From positions 6,380,001 to 6,444,000 of the forward strand of contig CM060990.1 of NCBI GenBank assembly GCA_030765065.1: a stretch of 64,000 nucleotides of DNA, written 5' to 3'. The stretch comes from Deroplatys truncata. Its lineage: Eukaryota; Arthropoda; Insecta; Mantodea; Mantidae. The position numbers and the translations under genes were made by a program. Below the pieces are notes generated by a model. That model saw only the letters and a program-made list of their open reading frames with translations, was not told the DNA's origin and did not search any database. Of the stretch, positions 60,710-64,000 are shown piece after piece (position 1 is the first letter of the stretch; the number at the start of each line of letters is the position of its first letter).

Positions 60710-60760
60710 CAATACCATAAAGGCTGAAATTAAATGCCCTCAGAATCGAAATTCAAGCTA
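60420..60760 (+). pseudogene. Conserved Polinton virion-type protein, N-terminal part
   Basis: After TPDTSSADRP the frame reads LLDCSIETFYYIPNVDLSIN, QFQYIYNDELKLIDVPYGAH, EIADINEHIRDKLKVDENVF and FVRP. A run of 29 codons (28 Asn, 1 Lys) at 60627-60713 follows, then TIKAEIKCPQNRNSS and a stop at 60758-60760. The VPYGAHEIADI pattern recurs next to the protease in arthropod Polintons. Whether it is the minor capsid/penton or another virion protein I cannot say. The Asn run is an in-frame (AAT)n microsatellite grown from what is normally a short NNN. Confidence 0.6.
60627..60713 (+). repeat. (AAT)n microsatellite in frame with a Polinton gene
   Basis: AAT x3, AAA, then AAT repeated to AAC AAC AAT, all in the frame of the flanking protein (60627 to 60713 is exactly 29 codons). 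Confidence 0.95.
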
Positions 60761-61354
60761 GTGCAAATATCCCTGCACAGGCCTCATTGTATTGCGTGAT
60801 AATTCATGATAAAGTATTTACATACAAGGGTCTGACTCATGTGATGCAGTCTTTATTTTAAACAAGTCCTGCAATGTAATGATTTATTTTTGCATTAGGA
60901 ATGTAAGGATTTTTTAAGGAATAAAAAACAAGTTGTAAAAGCATGCCTTCATACTTTTTATTATTTTTATTATACAATTCCAGTACTTTCCTCCTCCAAC
61001 TCCTCGTTCCTACATATGGCGTTACACTTGCAATGGTTAGTTTACCTAGATGGTAATGTATACACGACTAAAGTCTTTTTAGATTGCAAATTTAATCGCT
61101 ATTTAAAGATATTTTACAACCATTTAAATTAGCGTTCACATTTCTTATTTTATCTTCTTCCATATAAGCAATGGCATTATAAGAAAAAAACAATTATTTT
61201 CATCACATTCCACTCGTGGGCACTTTCTCAATTGGAGGAATGCTTGGCATATAGGGAGGCTCTCTCGAATTATCTCCCAGTAATGCATTGTCATGCATAC
61301 GAAATTGTCCGTGTTTTCACTATAAGCACTAGAATGTCGTAGAAGAACCCAATC
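60761..61354. other. Non-coding interval
   Basis: AT-rich. No coding or repeat signal recognised. Confidence 0.5.
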
Positions 61355-61513
61355 TTAACGTTGTCGCATCTCGAGATGCAGAAGTATAAGAGCGCGCTTC
61401 TTGCCTGCATGTTTCTTGGGGGTGTCGATTCTGGTTAATCTATTCCCCAAGAGCGTCAGCCTCCTTTGTAGATTGGCAAAGGTATTCTTCTTCCTATTCT
61501 CCCTTTTTCGCGT
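61355..61513 (-). other. Candidate terminal exon of an unknown split gene
   Basis: On the minus strand a TTATGTTTCAG acceptor (61514-61524) precedes 52 codons and a stop. The product is strongly basic: TRKRENRKKNTFANLQRRLT and GNRLTRIDTPKKHAGKKRAL. Two other minus-strand acceptors lie upstream: TCTTTGCAG at about 61868, before a frame with STKHIDGGQKEPTSLVDEDL and PEPSPGKQAEL, and TTCTTCTTTTCAG at 62366, before DPDSESDDEMDSIVSS. Acidic and Pro/Ser-rich exons followed by a basic end recall small nuclear proteins, but donor phases do not join cleanly. Gene status is uncertain. Confidence 0.25.
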
Positions 61514-61910
61514 CTGAAACATAACACAATGAAAGTCTTAGAAAGCATGCTTTTTGGAAGTGTAAGTAGGCTGAAAAGCGGTACATTTGTTAGGTTACAG
61601 GGAAATGAAACGCAAAGATGATTTTTTTCTTCTATATATGAAAATACACACATCAACGTTTTCCCGAGTTCTGCCTGCTTGCCGGGGGAAGGCTCTGGAG
61701 TCGTAGATATTAGATCCTCGTCCACCAGGGAAGTAGGCTCCTTTTGACCCCCGTCTATATGTTTAGTAGACTGCGCTGGTGCTGCAAGAGGTATTCCACT
61801 ATATCCTCTGCTCCTCTATTCCGCAAATCTAACTGGATTTTAGGTACAGGCGTCGTCATTTGAATTCTGCAAAGACATAATGATTTTCAGGGTTAGTTAT
61901 GCATATATAC

Positions 61911-62160
61911 CAAAGTAGATAGTATTAATGTATCGAGATACCAATGTATGATAGTATTGCATACGCAATTAATTTTTTACATTGGTGATCTCCAATATTA
62001 CTTATACAGCTATAGCAGTATACGATAATACTAATGTATTGAGATACCAACGTACGTTTCTATTGTATACGTAATTAATTGTTTACGTTAATGATTTCCA
62101 AGGTTACTTATACACCGATACCAATGTACGACCGTATTGCATATGCAATTAGTTTGGCAC
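61911..62160. repeat. About 106-bp tandem repeat, 2.3 copies
   Basis: AATGTATTGAGATACCAACG / AATGTATCGAGATACCAATG blocks followed by ATTGCATACGCAATTAATT / ATTGTATACGTAATTAATT and TGATTTCCAAGGTTACTTAT-like blocks. Confidence 0.75.
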
Positions 62161-62639
62161 TGCTGTTTACTCTGAATTTCTCTGCCTGAACATGTATACG
62201 CTGCAGTTCTCATTGCACGAGAAATACGATGTCATCTGATCGTGCACCTCCGGCTTGTCGCATAGGATAGCGCGAGTATATGCATTGCAGTACTATGAAT
62301 GACACAGAGAGGCGTGGCTTGAAACGATGCTGTCCATTTCATCGTCACTTTCAGAATCAGGATCCCTGAAAAGAAGAAGAAATACAATTCAATGAGTCAT
62401 TATATTCTCTCTTGTAAACGTTTTTAGAAATCGCATTCAAGAAAATCTGTACTAACATACTTTTTTGTAGAAGGGGCAGTTGTCCGTGCATATGCTGCGA
62501 GAAGACATTGTCATGATAGGAAGTCATATTACAGAGTATACAGGTGTATCTTGATTGGTATTATATATTGTGAGGGACGTATTCCTGGCATCAAAACAGT
62601 GAAAAAGTTCGTATGTACATGGGTCTGAAAATCAACCGT

Positions 62640-63726
62640 TTCGTTGTTATAGGCCAAAGAAGATGTATTCCATGAATGAACAGATGGATATGCACTACAC
62701 GTATGACCGTGCAGACGACAATGCAGCACGAGCACTTGAAGTTTATGCATGTTCTGAGAGGCCGTTACCGTGTGCAAGAACATTTGTACGAATTCACTAA
62801 CGCTAGAGAGAGAATGGTGCATTTGAGAGGAGTACTGGGGATGTTGGGAGACCAAGAGCGGTATGAGGCATTGAACTTGAAGAACGAGTTCTTCGTGCTG
62901 TGTATGCAGACCCATCACAAAGCAGAAGACGTATGGTTGTAAGGGAAAGAGTTAGTCATATGAATATCTGCAGAATTCTGCATGAAAATCTTCTGTACCC
63001 GTATCACCTTCAACGTGTGTAAGGATTAAATGAGGCGGACTTTGAGCGAATAAGACGTTTCTGTCAATGCATGTTACAGCAGTGCGCTCTGTTAATCAAT
63101 TTCCTAACCTGTATCTTATTCACGGATGAGGCTGGTTTTACTCGCGACGGCATCTTCAATTTTCATAACGCTCATATCTGGGCATTTGAAAATCCTACTG
63201 AAGCACGATAGGGCAACAATCAACAGAGGTTCTCTCTCAACGTTTGGGATAGAATCATTCATGATCACCTTATTGGTCCCTACTTCTTCCCTCCGCGTCT
63301 GAAAAAACAAACCTATCTCCAGTTTCTCAGAAATGAGTTGCATCACTTAACTGATATGTGTCTCTGGACATCGTCCAAAGAATGTGGTTTTTACACGATG
63401 GTGCTCCAGCTCATTTCAGTATGATAGTTCGTAAGTTTTTGAATGATCGATTTCCGCAAAGATGGATTGGTCGCGGGGGGACCATTGCATGGCCCGCTCG
63501 GTCGCCTGATTTGAATCCAATGAATTTCTTCTTCTGGAGACATTTGAAGTCTTTGGTTTATGCGACTCCTCTACCTGATGTTGACGTTTTGAAAGTACGT
63601 ATCCAAACTGGATTTGACCAAATACGAAACACACCAAGAATTTTCAACAGAATACGACAGAGCATGGAACGCAGGCTTACTGCATGCATCGAAGCAAGAG
63701 GAAGCAACTTCGAGCAATTTTTGTAA
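62640..63726 (+). pseudogene. DD41D-type mariner transposase
   Basis: Starts around MNEQMDMHYTYDRADDNAAR (about 62672). Two helix-turn-helix modules follow (ICRILHENLLYPYHLQRV near 62960-63015). First catalytic D in CILFTDEAGFTRDGIFNFHN (about 63110-63170), second in MWFLHDGAPAHF (about 63382-63417), and the third block is RSPDLNPMNFFFW. Forty-one residues separate the second D from the third position, which matches the DD41D (rosa-like) group, including the inserted RWIGRGG. The third residue, normally D, is N here (AAT). With at least four frameshifts/stops this copy is dead. It ends ACIEARGSNFEQFL, stop at 63724-63726. Confidence 0.82.
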
Positions 63727-63920
63727 CTTTAGATTTTGTGTTGTAACTCTTTGGTTTATGCCACTCCTCTACCTGATGTTGACGTTTGAAAGTACGTATC
63801 CACACCAAGAATTTTCAACAGAATGTAACAGAGGATGGAACGCAGGGTTACTGCATGCATCGAAGCAAGAGGAAGCAACTTCGAGCAATTTTTGTAACTT
63901 TAGATTTTGTGTTGTAACTC
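63550..63920 (+). repeat. Partial tandem duplication in the mariner 3' region
   Basis: 63550-63749 (200 bp) and 63750-63920 (171 bp) are near-identical. The second copy lacks about 25-29 bp around the AAACTGGATTTGACCAAATA segment and has a few substitutions. Confidence 0.92.
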
Positions 63921-64000
63921 TGAAATAAATGATTTTCAGATCCATGTTCATATGAACCTTTTTTACTGTTTTGCTGTCAGGAACATGTCTCCCAAATATG

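Larger units (their letters stand above)
59945..60760 (+). mobile_element. Polinton/Maverick fragment (protease and virion-protein part)
   Basis: Plus-strand remnant holding an adenain-like protease and the start of a second conserved Polinton protein, abutting the gypsy fragment at about 59940. It is the only other Polinton-type sequence in the window, 37 kb from the polymerase element and in opposite orientation. Confidence 0.7.
62563..64000 (+). mobile_element. Mariner (DD41D-type) element with both inverted repeats, cut by window end
   Basis: Left inverted repeat 62563-62634 (CCTGGCATCAAAACAGTG, ACATGGGTCTGAAAATCA) pairs with the right one 63930-64000 (TGATTTTCAGATCCATGTTC, CTGTTTTGCTGTCAGG). 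Symmetry still continues at base 64000, so the true right end lies just outside. A partial tandem duplication (63550-63749 and 63750-63920) enlarges the 3' part. Confidence 0.85.

Overview
The window reads as nuclear DNA of an insect, probably a TE-rich, large-genome lineage. There is no bacterial-style gene packing. Nearly all recognisable coding sequence is decayed transposon: Tc1/mariner, jockey/CR1-like non-LTR, Penelope-like, gypsy and Polinton-type. One convincing host exon carries a MAGI-type PDZ domain with a proper splice donor. The species cannot be named from this sequence alone.

Layout. 0-12.5 kb: broken cut-and-paste transposases (an IS630/Tc1-type DDE gene, a DD41D mariner fossil, a Tc1 fossil, a DD34E Tc1 copy, and two mariner 3' ends facing each other) plus a near-perfect 33-bp-arm palindrome. 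12.56-30.71 kb: an 18-kb structure made of two inverted arms of about 5.4 kb around a 7.3-kb loop. The loop carries a family B DNA polymerase gene of the protein-primed Polinton/adintovirus type on the minus strand, preceded by an in-frame two-zinc-finger module. Each arm has, from outside inward, a 118-130-bp minisatellite, copies of a dispersed AT-rich repeat, three SINE-like insertions, and a 65-70-bp minisatellite. The loop also holds nine tRNA T-arm/B-box-like motifs spaced 129-143 bp apart. 30.8-38.6 kb: TE-poor, AT-rich DNA ending in the first coding exon of a Magi-like gene (minus strand), with an NRF1-type palindrome upstream. If that reading is right, much of 1-37.7 kb may be Magi intron 1, and the polymerase element would sit in that intron.

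39.6-53 kb: two long non-LTR retrotransposons, several short RT fragments, a Penelope-like 3' end with a GIY-YIG nuclease, and long (ATT)n and (CT)n microsatellites. 53.5-60.8 kb: a jockey element broken within its RT, then an unassigned stretch, a gypsy pol on the minus strand, and a Polinton protease/virion-protein fragment on the plus strand whose Asn codons have grown into an (AAT)n microsatellite. 60.8-62.5 kb: mostly non-coding, with weak hints of a split gene. 62.56 kb to the window end: a nearly complete DD41D-type mariner copy with both inverted repeats.

The most interesting object is the 18-kb palindromic polymerase element. Its polymerase keeps every catalytic motif I looked for and has no in-frame nonsense codon in the polymerase proper, only about seven frameshifts. 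The usual Polinton integrase, packaging ATPase, protease and capsid genes are absent from it.
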